Shown: positions 23,346 through 35,400, numbered from the stretch's first letter. The stretch: DNA of 64,000 nt from Manduca sexta (GCF_014839805.1 NC_051141.1:19848777-19912776), one strand, 5' to 3'. Numbers and translations: made by a program. Notes: generated by a model from the sequence alone, not told the origin.

Positions 23346-24358
23346 TTTAGTTGAATAATAAAACTCAAACACGCGTCTAAATATGACTATTTCTTTCCGA
23401 ATCTACTGAACTAATTTTGTGGCTTTAAATTATCACATAGATCACAGTAAATAATATAGGTTACATTGTATGCAAAGCAAAGCAAGCGGGATACGGTTAG
23501 AAGTGATAGCGAAAGTGGAACACATCACATATTAGGTTACGTAAACTGTATATTTAGTATCCCTAGCGTGAACTTTTGGATAATCTTATAAGTTATGGTT
23601 TAGATGATTTTTTAACATACAACATCATGAATATTGGGCGAATGGCAATGGCAAACTATAGTAATCCAAACAATGGTGGTAGGTCTCTCATATGAGAACG
23701 AAATCCAGACTCCAGGCTGATACTTAGCAAAACAAACACTTCACAAATTAGAGTATTTTCTCGCAATTAGTGAAAGGCTACATCGAATTCCGTGCAGCCG
23801 TTTTTATACGGTGCAAACTAAATATTATGGATGTCCTATACATACCCTATTTTCTTCGCGTGCCAGTAGAAATTACTTTTGGCCAGTGTATCGGATCGCA
23901 ACAGATGTACACTTTCATGTCGGGCAAATAAATGTTCCCCAAGGATAAATATCATCACGCTCGAAGGCTATTGCGCGAGCAGCGCAAATTAAATTTAATC
24001 TAGCTTAAACGTATCGAGCACATAAATAACTAGTATTTTGTTGTTTTAATATTTTTAAATTTGTAAGTCACGCTTTGGAAAATAATATTAGCATGTATTA
24101 TTTATCTAAAATATTAAGTACCAGACTGTCGTGTTAATAATATGAAACCTGTAAAATCCTAAGTTCAATTTCAACTTGGTTAAATCAATTTTTTTGTAAG
24201 ATCTCCTATGTTGGATTTTCTTTACGCGATAAACTTGTTTATTTTTTAGAACTGAGAAAAACTTTATTCTTGTGGTATATACGCAAGAGTTATAAAAAGT
24301 TTTACACGTTACGGTGTCTGACTGAAGTATAGCTTAGAGATTTTTTTTTTATTTACCA
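23346..24358. other. No gene; one family C 5' fragment
   Basis: At 23668-23702 tggtggtaggtctctcatatg matches the 5' end of family C and is followed by a SINE-B-like scrap. No other feature could be supported. Confidence 0.4.
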
Positions 24359-24462
24359 AAAGGCATAGCACAGAACACAATCATTATAAACAATACTTTA
24401 GCACTAAATTACATTAACACTAGATTGTCTTCCTTAAACCTATGTCCTAATTGAAATTATAC
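24359..24462 (+). repeat. Block K, second copy
   Basis: See 20289-20392. Preceded by a T-run. Confidence 0.7.
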
Positions 24463-24669
24463 TACGGAAACGACTCAACAAAATTTATTTAATGTCCATG
24501 TATTTTGCTCGATCCTGTATAGTTTAAAAATTATTTAGACTTGTTTAGAAGTCATGAAAGTCGATCGTACCACTAAACATCATATTTTTTTCGCGCTCTA
24601 GCGATTCGATTTCATCTTTAACCATGTTTCCTCTCTAGTTTATTCAAATTTACACGTTACTCTCCATGA

Positions 24670-24985
24670 ACGATGACAGTTTTTGGAAAAGGTTGTAGTA
24701 AAATAAGGGTAAAGAGTGTTTGTTATTTAGAGTAATTTAAAGTTCGAAGAATATTATGTATTTCAAAAATTTCTCTAAAGATTATCGTTGTTTAAAATTT
24801 AAGAAACTAATTTGAGTAAAACAATATAACTGTAGAGACAAAAGTTTACCATTAATTACGAAGTTTAACGGTAATATCGACTTTCATAAACAAAAATTCA
24901 CAAAACTAAATAACTTTTAAACTACGTAATTTAAGCATACATAAGTTAAATCGACGCACATTAAAGTCTTCTATCGCCTCCTTCG
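24670..24985 (+). repeat. Block L, second copy
   Basis: Shorter and diverged relative to 20980-21390, in the same order and orientation after block K. Confidence 0.5.
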
Positions 24986-24994
24986 TTTGATAGT

Positions 24995-25131
24995 ATCATC
25001 ATCAACAACATTTCAGCCGGGAATGGTCGACCACTGCTGGACATAGGCCTCCCCAATTGAGCGCCACAGGGACCGGTTCTGGGCCGCCCTCATTCATCGG
25101 ACTCAGACCCTCACCAGATCGTCGGTCCATC
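24995..25131 (-). mobile_element. RTE-clade LINE 3' tail
   Basis: On the minus strand it ends with the cagcagtgg phrase and a GATGAT tail. The coding part corresponds to the final residues (TDDLVRV and downstream) also seen at 6446-6829. 5'-truncated. Confidence 0.75.
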
Positions 25132-25376
25132 TCAATAATATCCTATCACATTCATATTTCAGATATATAAATATTTATCTCAATTAACGTGGACAACAAT
25201 ATCCAACGGTCACTTAAATTTAGTGAGTTGTGAGCGGTCGTTGTTTACAATAATAATTTTAACCGTAGCATTATTAAACAGACAGATGCTAATGGAACGC
25301 GGTCAACGAAAATAATTCCAAACATTTACTCTTGGTTCTATTAATAATATTTTAAACTATTTATAGTTTGTTTAAA

Positions 25377-25697
25377 GCGGCGATAGGATAGTTGCTTGTG
25401 GAACGGACTGCCGAGACGAATGTCCGCAGGTTCAAATTCCAAGGGCACACAACTCCGACTTTTCAAAAAAAATATGTGTCTATTCTTTGTGAATTATCGC
25501 TTGCTGTAATGGGGAAGGAAAACATCGTGAGGAAACCTGCATACCTGAGAAGTTCTCTATAGAAATTTCGAGGGTGTGGAATTCTATCAATTCGCGCTAG
25601 GCCAGCGTGGTGGACTAAGGCCTAATCCCTCTCAGTAGTAGAGGAGGCCCGTGCCCAAAAGTGGGACATTATATAATACAGGGCTGATATTATTATT
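25377..25697 (+). mobile_element. SINE-A full-length copy
   Basis: Head gcggcgataggatagttgc with box B ggttcaaattcc, standard body and ATT tail. The flanks tatagtttgtttaaa (left) and tatagttttgttttaaa (right) look like a TSD with small length changes in the T-runs. Confidence 0.85.
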
Positions 25698-25735
25698 ATA
25701 GTTTTGTTTTAAACATACTGTTAGCCGATTAATAT

Positions 25736-25904
25736 AAAAAGAAATATCACTGAGTACAGAAATACTATCAATTATATTTCACCAACCAACCGACTTATAA
25801 GTACGACTGTCTCCGACCAACTACCTCGATCTGTCAATAGCTCTGTATTTTTATAACTAAATGCTTCACTAATACCCTCACAAGAATATTTTATCCCAAC
25901 ACAT
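25736..25904 (+). repeat. Block J, second copy
   Basis: Diverged copy of 18350-18537, same orientation. It starts right after the SINE-A at 25377. Confidence 0.5.
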
Positions 25905-27371
25905 ATTCGTAATGATATTAAAGTGTGTCCTGGTTCTGTAATCTCAACAAGGTCTTAATTCAATAAGTTAATTACCTAGAGATAAAACATATTTCATTTT
26001 TGTTATAATTTTTCCTTTAACACTTATTAAGTTGTATTTTAGAGAATAATTTAAGTAGAAACAGCTAAATGTTATTTATTTATTAATAAAACAAACAAAA
26101 AAAAATATAACTAAAAATTTATAAACATACTGTATTCACTTCCAAAAAGGCATACACAACTGTGTAATGTTTTTTTTTTTATATTTATGGACATTTAATA
26201 ATTGTTAAAATGTGTAAAGTCTCGTTTAGTGAACTTAAAATAAAAAACAAATGAATGGAAATTAAGGTTCTTTATCAAATTATTATATTTTAGCATCTTA
26301 GTAAAAATACCTAGTGCATGTTGGACTTACATTTAGTAGATATCAATAAAATAACTGTAGCATGTATAAATAAAATCAGTTTTGTGAATTACATAATAAA
26401 ATATAATTTCTCGTGAGTTATTGAAGGTGTCTAGATAAATTTGATGTAAAGTGACGCAAGATACTGATTAGTTTAAAACTTCGTTTATTATGTAGTTGTA
26501 AAATGGGTTACTCGAATGACATTTGAAAATAGCAAGACGATGGATTTAGAAAAGAATAATCCTAGCTATATTGTATCTATATTCCAACCAATATCACTTC
26601 CGCTTCACATGCTAGACTGATCGGCTCAAGATTTAACCTATTGTGCAAAAAGGTACCACTCAATCTTCTACTTTTTAATTTTTCTGGTTTGAATCGGAAG
26701 ATTCCAGGTTTCAAACCAAACTCGCACAATCCAGTCACAAGATTCCGATAGCAAAATGATGTAAAGTAACAAAACAGTTTGTAGAGCAGCGCAAACTTAG
26801 CCATTGTTTTATCAAGCGCTATTACTGATGCCGTACTGTCCAAGTTTCATCAAGTTGCGTCTAAGTTACTTGATCTGCATTACTCTCAACTTGATACTGT
26901 TTAAATATATATCGGTCTGTTAAGGGTTCGTCCTGTTTGGTGGATTTATTAAGGGGTTGTATAATCTATAATTCAAATAGAAACGTTGTCTCGTTTGTCT
27001 GTTTATTATTTATTAGCGTTGATATTTAACTATTTCATTTCCATTTTGCTTATCCGAAGGAGCAATGAGTAAAAACTGATAAATTACATTCAAACATACA
27101 CTACGATAGTCATAATTATTTCGTCGATTGTCTTAGTTAAACTCAAACATTTGCGCATGACATATTCGATTCGATTCGAATCTTCCACCCACTCAAGCTC
27201 ACCCACGGCACCGGCAGGAGGGGATACGTAGAATCAATCAAGGGAAGCGCTGGTACAATTAATCTTTGGACCCTTGGCGCCTGTTAACGCGATTATTACG
27301 CGGGTACATTTCGTGAATCTTGTAATTTCGTGTTAGCCAACATGGCTTGATCGAAATGATATATCGGTATG
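25905..27371. other. No gene recognised
   Basis: 1.5 kb of AT-rich DNA. An 88-codon minus-strand open frame (26577-26843) shows no recognisable motif and no flanking splice or promoter context. Confidence 0.45.
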
Positions 27372-27669
27372 CTTTTTTATTGCTTCAGATGACGAGATGA
27401 GCTTGCCGTTTGCCTGATGGTAAGTGATACGACCGCCCATAAACAGTAGAAATACCATCCAACACCTTGAATTACAAGGTATTGTTTGATATTCCACTAT
27501 GGTCGCCATCCTGAGACAAGGGATGTTAAATTTATGTCCAGTAGTTACACTGGCTACGATGTCCTTCAAACCAGAACACAACAGTGACTACACATTACTT
27601 GGCGGCAGAAATAGACATTGAGGAGGTACCTACCAAGGCAGACTTTCACATATGAGAGACCTACCACCA
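27372..27669 (-). mobile_element. Family C element, near full length
   Basis: T-run at the left (poly(A) of the minus-strand element), gatgacgaga.gagcttgccgtt, and the full body to tggtggtaggtctctc at 27669. About 298 bp. Confidence 0.75.
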
Positions 27670-28061
27670 GATACTAAAAGAACTTGAATATCTTAAAGCA
27701 TATTTCAATAATTTTACTGAAAGAAAAATATGTAATACCAGCTAGAAGAAATAATGCACACGATTTTGTTTATAAATTGCTATAAAGCCGAAGTTACATA
27801 AGGAAAGTTCGCCGTATGCCACCAGTAGTTTCTTGCTATGCAATAATCGATCACCTAGTGTAAACGATTGGTGCGACGGTCGCCTCTCTAAAGCAAGTAT
27901 CGCCCCAAATCTCTTCTAAAGACCGCGTGTCCAAATCGTACGAATTTCGCCAATTTTCGTAAGAATATTATTTGATGTGACACAGTTTAAACATGTCTAT
28001 GGTTGAGAAAGGCGTACTTGTGGATGCATCTCTTCTGAGACATGACATTTCAAATACGTTT

Positions 28062-28260
28062 GCTGGTGGTAGGATATATTTTATATCCGCCAGGATAGCG
28101 GCCATCGTACACAAGGTGTTAAAACCCGCCATAATGGCTCATGTAAGTGTGTCGCGTTCCGGGATCAGCCTTTGTATATCCGGTTGCAACAGGCCGGCAT
28201 AATAGTGTCGACTACCGTAGGGTTATCAACTGTCGTCAGTCGACATTCTATTGGACCCCA
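28062..28260 (+). repeat. Family D interspersed repeat, copy 1
   Basis: Shares with 41940-42140: ttttatatccgcc.ggatag, gttaaaaccc..cataatggc, gtgtcgcgttccgggatcag, tatatccggtt, gtcgacattctattg. Its position before a taccatcagg-type phrase in copy 2 suggests a LINE 3' UTR, but no coding part is present. A 69-codon frame (27993-28202) overlaps it by chance. Confidence 0.65.
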
Positions 28261-28534
28261 CTAGTCTAAACAATTTAAGATGAGCGAGTCTCGAATTTGA
28301 CTCTTCAATCCGAATATTGCTACGAGTTTTTATTATATTGTAAACAACGCATGAAGAGTTCTCGTATAGAATAAATAATGACGATTTTTCGCTGCTCGCG
28401 TTTGAGAAACTGTTCTTGTGTAAATTAACGCACAAAAACTGACAACTTGTTTAACATCCAAAATGATAGCCAAAGCCAAATTTCGTTTTCATTCAAATAA
28501 ACCTGTCAGTTTATCAAGTGAATTTTATAACTAC

Positions 28535-28843
28535 TGGCAGTAGGTCTATCATATGTATGAGTTCGCCTGAGTAGGTACCACCGCAATGTCTATTTATGCC
28601 ACCAAGTAGCAGTGTGTAGTCACTGCTGTGTTCCGGTTTGAAGGACATTGTAGCCAGTGTAACTACTGGACATAATAAGACTTAACATCACATGTCTCAG
28701 GATGGCGACCGCAGTGGAATACTAAACAATACTTTGTAATTGAAGGTGTTGGATAGTGATTCTACTGTTTATGGGCGGTCGTATCGCTTAGGATCAGGTG
28801 AACGGCCAGCTAGTCTCGAAATTCATAGCAATAAAAAAAAAGA
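28535..28843 (+). mobile_element. Family C element, near full length
   Basis: Plus-strand copy beginning ggcagtaggtc and ending attcatagcaataaaaaaaa. Internal phrase gtgtagtcactgctgtgttc. TSD not evident. Confidence 0.75.
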
Positions 28844-29136
28844 ATATCTAATCTAATCCACAGTTGACTAGGTAAGCTAAGCTGCAACCAAACATCTCTT
28901 TAATAAAAACCTATAAAGAAACGTTAGAAGGGAATTTCTCCGGGGGATTCTTAGGTATTCACCACTTACTGCTAAGCGGATAACTCAATTAATAGCATCG
29001 CCCCGGGGTAGGCAGGGAAGGTAATTAAAAACGCCCAGCTCAGTTAAGACGCTAGATGTGTATTTCAATATGGAGTAACAATATTGTCTTGGTTATTTTT
29101 TTATGTGAAAGATAAAGCTTTATGTTACAGCAAGCA

Positions 29137-29300
29137 ATGTTACAAAATGTGAATGTTTGTGAAAATGTTTAGATGTTTGTGCGAAGTAAAGGCATAAACA
29201 GCTGAACGGATTTGGATGAAATTTTGCAAGCGGATCAAAAATTCCTAGATTAAAATAAGGTACTTTTTATCCCGGTAATTTGCTCCCGTGGGAAATTATA
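29137..29300 (+). mobile_element. Helitron fragment
   Basis: Matches the interior of the 2535-2795 Helitron (gtttgtg..aatgtttagatgtttg, cagctgaacgga.ttggatgaaat, ttttatcccgg.aa, gctccc.tggga). Neither terminal signature is preserved. Confidence 0.55.
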
Positions 29301-29688
29301 GACTTCTTGATCGGATTCTTAAAACAGATAACGATATGGATCGCTCCAATGCTTTAAAACCGATTGTATTGGGAAAGGTTCTTAACGCAAGCAACACCTA
29401 TTTTGTTATATCCGAATAAGATTAGATAGGGTTCCTATGCGAGAGTCTTGTTGGGTAGTTACCATCCCGTAATTCTCTAATGGATTTTTGTGCAAAGACG
29501 ATTATGTTCCTAGTGAGAAATATTGTTTTTTCTAAGGTTTATGAGATTTGAAATCTAAAGTCTCTGGGGGACGACCACGGTGCGTGTCTTTGTATTTCTG
29601 AGTAGTGAGGATACTGTTAATAGGCAGTTAAACCTTTACCAAGACTAGACTTGTAATTTAGTTCTATTTATAAGTGACAAACAAGTCC

Positions 29689-30034
29689 TACCTACTTCTA
29701 TATAATATCAGCCCTGTATTATTTACTGTCCCACTGCTGGGCACGAGCCTCCTCTACTACTGAGAGGGATTAGGCCTTAGTCCATCACGCTGGCTTAATG
29801 CGTATTGGTAGACTTCACACACCTTAAAAATTCCTATAGAGAATTTTCAGGTATGCAGGTTTCCTCTCGATGTTTTCCTTTACCGTTAAAGTAAGCGATA
29901 ATTCACAAAGAATACACACATAATCTTAGAAAAGTCAGAGGTGTGTGCCCTTAGGATTTGAACCTGCGGACATTCGTCTCGGCAGTCCGTTCCACACCCA
30001 ATTATACTACCACCGCTTTTTTACCTACTTCTAT
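29689..30034 (-). mobile_element. SINE-A copy with 13-bp TSD (head-to-head partner 1)
   Basis: Element 29702-30021 on the minus strand: tail tataatatcagccctgtatt at left, head ...ccaccgc at right (box B reverse ggatttgaacc). Flanked by perfect duplications tacctacttctat (29689-29701 and 30022-30034). Its right TSD touches the TSD of the next SINE. Confidence 0.9.
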
Positions 30035-30492
30035 GTAAGGAAAAAAAGCGGCGATAGACTAGTTGGGTGTGGAACGGTCTGCCAAGACGAATGTCCGCAG
30101 GTTCAAATCCCAAGGGCACACACCTCTGACTTTTCTAAAAAATCATGTGTGTATTCTTTGTGAATTTATCGTTCGCTTTAACGGTGAAGGAAAACATCGT
30201 AAGGAAACCTGCACATCCGAGAAGTTCTCTATAGGAATTTCGAGGGTGTGTGAAGTCTACCAATCCGCACTAGGCCAGCGTGGTGGACTAAGGCCTAATC
30301 CCTCTCAGTAGTAGAGGAGGCCTGTGCCCAACAGAGGGACAGTATATAATACAGCGCTGATATTATTATTATTATAGTTCGACATTGCCTGTTTCGATGA
30401 TTACCAATCAGCCTAATTTACTAAGATTACAAACGAGCAGTGGGCAAGTATATAATACAGGGCTGATATTATTTATTATTATATGTAAGGAA
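30032..30492 (+). mobile_element. Chimeric SINE-A carrying 3' flank of another locus
   Basis: An 11-bp TSD tatgtaaggaa (30032-30042, 30482-30492) brackets one insertion of 439 bp. In order: a complete SINE-A (30043 to about 30378), about 60 bp that is not SINE (30379-30436), then a second SINE-A 3' tail (gcagtgggcaag... to gggctgatatt, 30437-30475). The non-SINE piece is identical to the DNA immediately 3' of the SINE-A at 50739-51074. The TSD shows that all parts arrived together. Confidence 0.85.
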
Positions 30493-30762
30493 CAAATAGC
30501 ATTCAAAAAGTAGCTATTTAAATCCACATGTTTCGAAATTCGCAAGTTTTATCTCTTCGTGACCTTTTTCCAATTCCCGACACCTTATCGGATAACTGCC
30601 AACCGTCTTTCGTAATTACGAAAATAATCAGATCTAAACTTATAAGACAAGTTAGATACGTATAATTGACGTTAAAGTCGCTTTGAATGAATATACTCGT
30701 ATAAATGTCATCGGTATTCACAGACATTTTATTTTGTTATATTACCTTACATCTATAAAACC

Positions 30763-30985
30763 CTGCCTCGGTGACGTAGTTGTATTGCATGCGCAAACAA
30801 CAGCGCTCTGAGGTCCTGGGTTCAAATTTTCTGCTCAGTATCAGCCCGGAGTATGGAATTTGTGCCAGATATGGCGACAGGCTCCCCCCTATCACATCAT
30901 GGGACGGAACACACTTGGCGAAAAGTGAGTGCCTTGGTTGCGCACCCCTTTGAGGATAAATGCGTGATATTGTCTGTGTGTGTAT
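30763..30985 (+). mobile_element. SINE-B (short-body type)
   Basis: Head ctgcctcggtgacgtagttg (box A) and gtcctgggttcaaat (box B). Body ctgctcagtatcagcccgga, atatggcgacaggctcccc, gccttggttgcgc, then ataaatgcgtgata and a short GT tail. The same family as 35712-35975. The region between head and body is shortened. Confidence 0.8.
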
Positions 30986-31004
30986 AAAACACGTAGGCAT
31001 TCAT

Positions 31005-31113
31005 AAAGCGACTGGATGAATAAAGCAGCAGGCCGAGCTCTGTAATGTATCTTAAGAGAGGCCTATATCCAGCAATGGACTCCAACGGGCTGATGAAGAC
31101 TATGACGATTAAA
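31005..31113 (+). mobile_element. RTE-like LINE 3' tail
   Basis: gagaggcctatatccagcaa then tggactcc, gggctgatgaagactatgacg: the typical end of RTE-type elements, slightly degraded. The preceding 60 bp (gatgaataaagcagcaggcc) fits the ORF end. Confidence 0.55.
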
Positions 31114-31381
31114 AAAAAAAAATTTCAAGTCAGAAGCCAGCACTAAAATAAAAAAAAATATCAAATAACAAATCGCTGGCGCACTATTGCAAAGTTCTTT
31201 GTCATTTTGTTTGGAAAAATTAAATGATGTATAACACATCATCCCGTGTTTTTTGCGTAAAAAAATAATAAACCTGAAAGATATATAAAGGTAAACCACA
31301 ACTTGGCTTTTCTAAATTCACCAATATGAAAATTTTCAATCTCATTATCTGACATAAGTAAAGATTAACATAGAACTTGTA

Positions 31382-31549
31382 ATAGTGAACCAGTGAAATT
31401 AAATATTAAGGTATGATTAACTATAAAATGGCAGATACAAAGTACGCAGGTAACCGAACCATAGTGAACCAACGAAATTAAATACTAAGGTATAATAAAC
31501 GATAGAATATTAGATAAAAAGTACGCTGGTAACCGAAGCAAGCATAGTG
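31382..31549 (+). repeat. Two-unit tandem duplication, about 80 bp per unit
   Basis: Unit 1 31382-31460 and unit 2 31461-31543, followed by a partial third start (atagtg). Shared: atagtgaacca..gaaattaaata.taaggtat, aaagtacgc.ggtaaccgaa. Units differ at about a fifth of positions, so the duplication is old. Confidence 0.75.
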
Positions 31550-32158
31550 TTAGGGAAGAGAAAATAGGATCAGAATGAAAAAAAACAACAAAGGATAGAA
31601 ATGCCCGCAACCCATGATATTAACGTCATCCTATCGAACACTTGCCTAATAATTGAATAATGCTTCGTGCAGATCTAGGTCTAACGAGAAGTAGAATTAA
31701 TCACCGGCGCCCGTAATCTGGGCTCGAGTAACTTCGGCATCAGTTAAGTCGACTCAGTGTTCATTAGGAACTAAATAATGATTAGATTTGAACTAGATTT
31801 TTGCTCATTAATTTTCATTTACAACGTGGCGGGAAGATGTCTGATAGGGTTTTAATAATTATGATTAATTAACAACCTAACTTATATTTTATAATCAATA
31901 ATTCTATACTAGTGATATGAAAATCTATCTATTTCTGAGTAATATTTAGAACCTATTAATCCTGCCATGCTAATTGTTTTAGGACTAATTAGAATAAAGT
32001 GTAATATAATACACAAAATTGACAAGTAGTCTCGACAGTTCGATCGATGATTATATTAATTCTGACTGGTAACACTTGGCTAATTTATTTATAATTAAAA
32101 CAAATGTGTGCATCACACTTTTGTCCACGTATAGTCCAGACACATCACAGGCTCCGGG
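31550..32158. other. No gene recognised
   Basis: AT-rich, no open frame of note, no repeat recognised. Confidence 0.45.
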
Positions 32159-32278
32159 ATCATCATCATCAGCCACATAAAGTCCGCAGCTGAACACAAG
32201 CCTACCCTAAAGATTTCCAGACGAACCCGTCAAAAGCGGCCTGCATCCAGCGTGTTTTTATGACCTTTATTGAGTCGG
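32159..32278 (-). mobile_element. RTE-clade LINE 3' tail, diverged
   Basis: Left end catcatcatcagccacataa matches the copy at 5764. Only about 120 bp remains. Confidence 0.65.
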
Positions 32279-34967
32279 ATATAAAGATATATAATACCTA
32301 AATACCCATATCAAGATTCCGGGATACAAATAATTGTAACGAGTTAGAGTAGATGGATTATAGAGGCATAGCTATCAAGATCACCATTATTCAAAATATA
32401 GTTTGCCGACTAAAATGTGTTAAGTGTCAATTCAGCCATCGTATCTTGACGCCATATTGGTAGTAGTAAAAATGCACCGACATTTTCATATTGCGAACGC
32501 ACCGCCAGTCGACAGGTGATGGATGTGATCCATTTTCCATTACCCGTACGGACACAAATGAACGATGCAATCACAATACTAATTGTCTGTCTATGCCAGA
32601 ACACGACAAAGTTGTACGAAAATAGATCTTCGGTATGTGAATTATGATACCAATTCGATGATATCATTTCTTCTATATGTAAAAGTTTATGGATATTTGG
32701 TTGGTACTAATTTGGAATTCGAATAGCCTGAGACATTTCGGATCCAATTAATTTTACAATTTCATCACCAACGATATTATTTTTCTCTGATGAAAAATGA
32801 GTGATAAAAGCGAACGTACGGAGCGACATACTCGTGAAATAACGGCCAACCTCCATAATTAAAAAAAAAAGTTTTAAATTGATGTAGGACTAACTATGAA
32901 GATTTGTTTCAAAGAATCGTATTCTCGATGCTATCATTCAGGCTTATCTTGGTCGTAGAAAAAACGTCACGCGTTAGGACATTCCTAGACAGCAAAATAA
33001 TCATCTGAAACTTACTCCAACAAAATGCTAATCCAACATCACCAAAGCATTAAAAATTCCTCTCTAATGATAAAATCGTGCCACGGAGAGGGCAAACGAG
33101 GTAACAACTTAAAATCCGGGCCACTCCCAGCTGTCTCCAGTGATTTATGAAATTCTGGCGATAACAATATTTTAAGGATAAAGTTTAAATTCTTTAAATA
33201 TTTGCTGGGAATTTGATAGAATCATTGAAATAAAAGAGGTTAGGATCTTTAGCGTAAAGTTTGGTTCTATCTTTAAAAGAGATCTTAAGAAAATTTCGAT
33301 TCAATCCGTCGATGGAACGTTGCTTGTGAGAAGTCTTAGAATTTTATATAATTCACTCCAGTTCTATAATGTTTGCAGATCCTTAAGGTCTTTCAGATAT
33401 TTCACCCGTATATTTGTAGGTTTATTTTGTACTTTTAAATTATTTGACGTTAGAAAGAGAATAAAAGACAAATTGTTCAGATATAATGCCTTATAATTGT
33501 AAGCAATTGTATAGCGAGAAACAACGAAATATCCGCCATTATGCATTACTCCAATCGAGGAAATAATTAATCGTGATATCGTACAAATCATCATTAAATT
33601 TTTAATGCTCATTTTACGGCAGATTTTCAAACCACCAATTTGCTTATATGTGGCTCAGATTCAGCTTTTATAACTATTTGTTTCCTATGGATTCGCTTGC
33701 GTAGTGACTAAGATTAAAATCTGAGTTAGTTATTAGAATGAAATATTCAAAGATGTAGTTTCTAAAACCAAATGATTTTTTTATAATTAATACGTCCAAA
33801 ATTGTTTCCTATAATCTACAATAAATTTATATCCCTTCGTAAAATTGTAGCAGAGTTCTTCATCGAGCAATTCAATCGATGTTATCGATACATTATTGCC
33901 TGACCTGAGACTGAACCTGGAGCACGCAGTCCGTGTACACAATCACAAAACCAATAATAGCTAATGTCAGAAACTCTTTATCTATTTTGCTTTTTAAAAA
34001 TCTTCAATTCCTTTTTACGAATACCTGAGCATTCCAAATGAAGCAACGAATACACCTGTAGATATATTCTGCTGCGTGGAGTCGTCCCTCGGGAACCGCT
34101 TCAGGGAACATTCCCGTAAACATCATGGTAACGTTCGTCTTGTAAATGTAGGTCGATGCAATTTAAGCTTTATATTTACGTATTTTGGAGGAAATTAAAT
34201 TAACGGGGTATGGAATACTTCATTTCTTTTAATTTTTTTAGTAATCTAATTAGTGCGCTAATATTTTTTAACCTAAAATAGTTTACAAAACATGAAATTG
34301 ACTTCTCGTACTTTTGAAAAAAGGAAATATATGATGTTTAATCCCAAACAAACGTCTTCCCACCAAAATTAAAACAAGATCAGGTTTACCAAACAATAAA
34401 AGTAAGCATTCACGTCGTCTGAATAATGTATCAACTCGACTATCACTAAATAAAGTATCATTACCATTCGTAAAACAGGTTTTAAAGTGTTATGTTTGTT
34501 GATTTCGCTTAAATAATTAAATATTTGGTACTGTCTTACACAGTAAGCCAGTATTTTGGGGGGCTGGTGGGAAAGCTTCGACGCCTATGTTACTCTACAA
34601 CACTGTATTGTTTCTATATGTGTTCGTATCACAAGAAATTAAAAAAAAAATAATAATAAAAAATATTACAAGCGATTGCTCGGAGTATTGCACGCCAAAA
34701 AAAATTTCCTGTTACAAAAATCTCTAAATCGTGGTACTGAACTATATCGCCATCTACCTAAAATAAGATAAAATCTTATATTTCCCACGAGAGTAAATTA
34801 TCAAGGGTAAGGATAAGATAAGGACATGGTCTATCTGTGCCAAATTTCAATCAAATCCGTTTAGAGGTTGCTACGGTTACTTCTAACATTCAAATATCCA
34901 AATATTAGCATTTATAATATTAATAAAAGTAAGAAGAAAGTGAATGAAAGTGAAGAATTAATAGTGA
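32279..34967. other. 2.7 kb without recognisable genes
   Basis: AT-rich. Two minus-strand open frames (85 codons at 32410-32667, 88 codons at 33364-33630) have no motif I recognise. A possible very old Helitron scrap lies at about 34753-34868 (ccacgagagtaaattatc). No RNA genes. Confidence 0.4.
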
Positions 34968-35339
34968 ATAGACAAAATGCGATATTTCACAAAGAATACA
35001 CACATAATTATTTTTTTTTAGAAAAGTTATATGTGTGCCCTTGGGATTTGAACCTGCGGACATTCGTCTCGGCAGTCTGTTCCCCAACCAACTAAGCTAT
35101 CGCCGCTTTATGAATTATCGCTTGCTTTAACGGTGAAGGAAAACATCGTGAGGAAACCTATACACCTGAGAAATTCTTTATTAGGAATTCGAGGGTGTGT
35201 GAGGTCTACTAACCCGCACTAGGCCAGCGTGGTGGACTAAGGCCTATTCCCTCTCAGTAGTAGAGGAGGCCCGTGCCCAACAGTGGGACAGTATATAATA
35301 CAGGGCTGATATTATTATATTATTATTATAGACAAAATG
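34968..35339 (+). mobile_element. SINE-A with inverted 5' half, inside intact TSD
   Basis: A 12-bp TSD atagacaaaatg lies at 34968-34979 and 35328-35339. Inside it, 34980-35110 is the SINE 5' part in reverse (box B as ggatttgaacc, box A as ccaactaagcta, ending ...cgccgcttta). From 35111 the SINE resumes in forward orientation at tgaattatcgcttgc and runs to its normal tail. About 10-12 bp around the breakpoint (tgaa.tatcg) is present in both halves. The two parts together make one complete SINE. Confidence 0.9.
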
Positions 35340-35400
35340 AGGTGATTCAACGTATCCAGAATAGTCACCTACTATCTTAATCTAGTTTACATATTACTTA

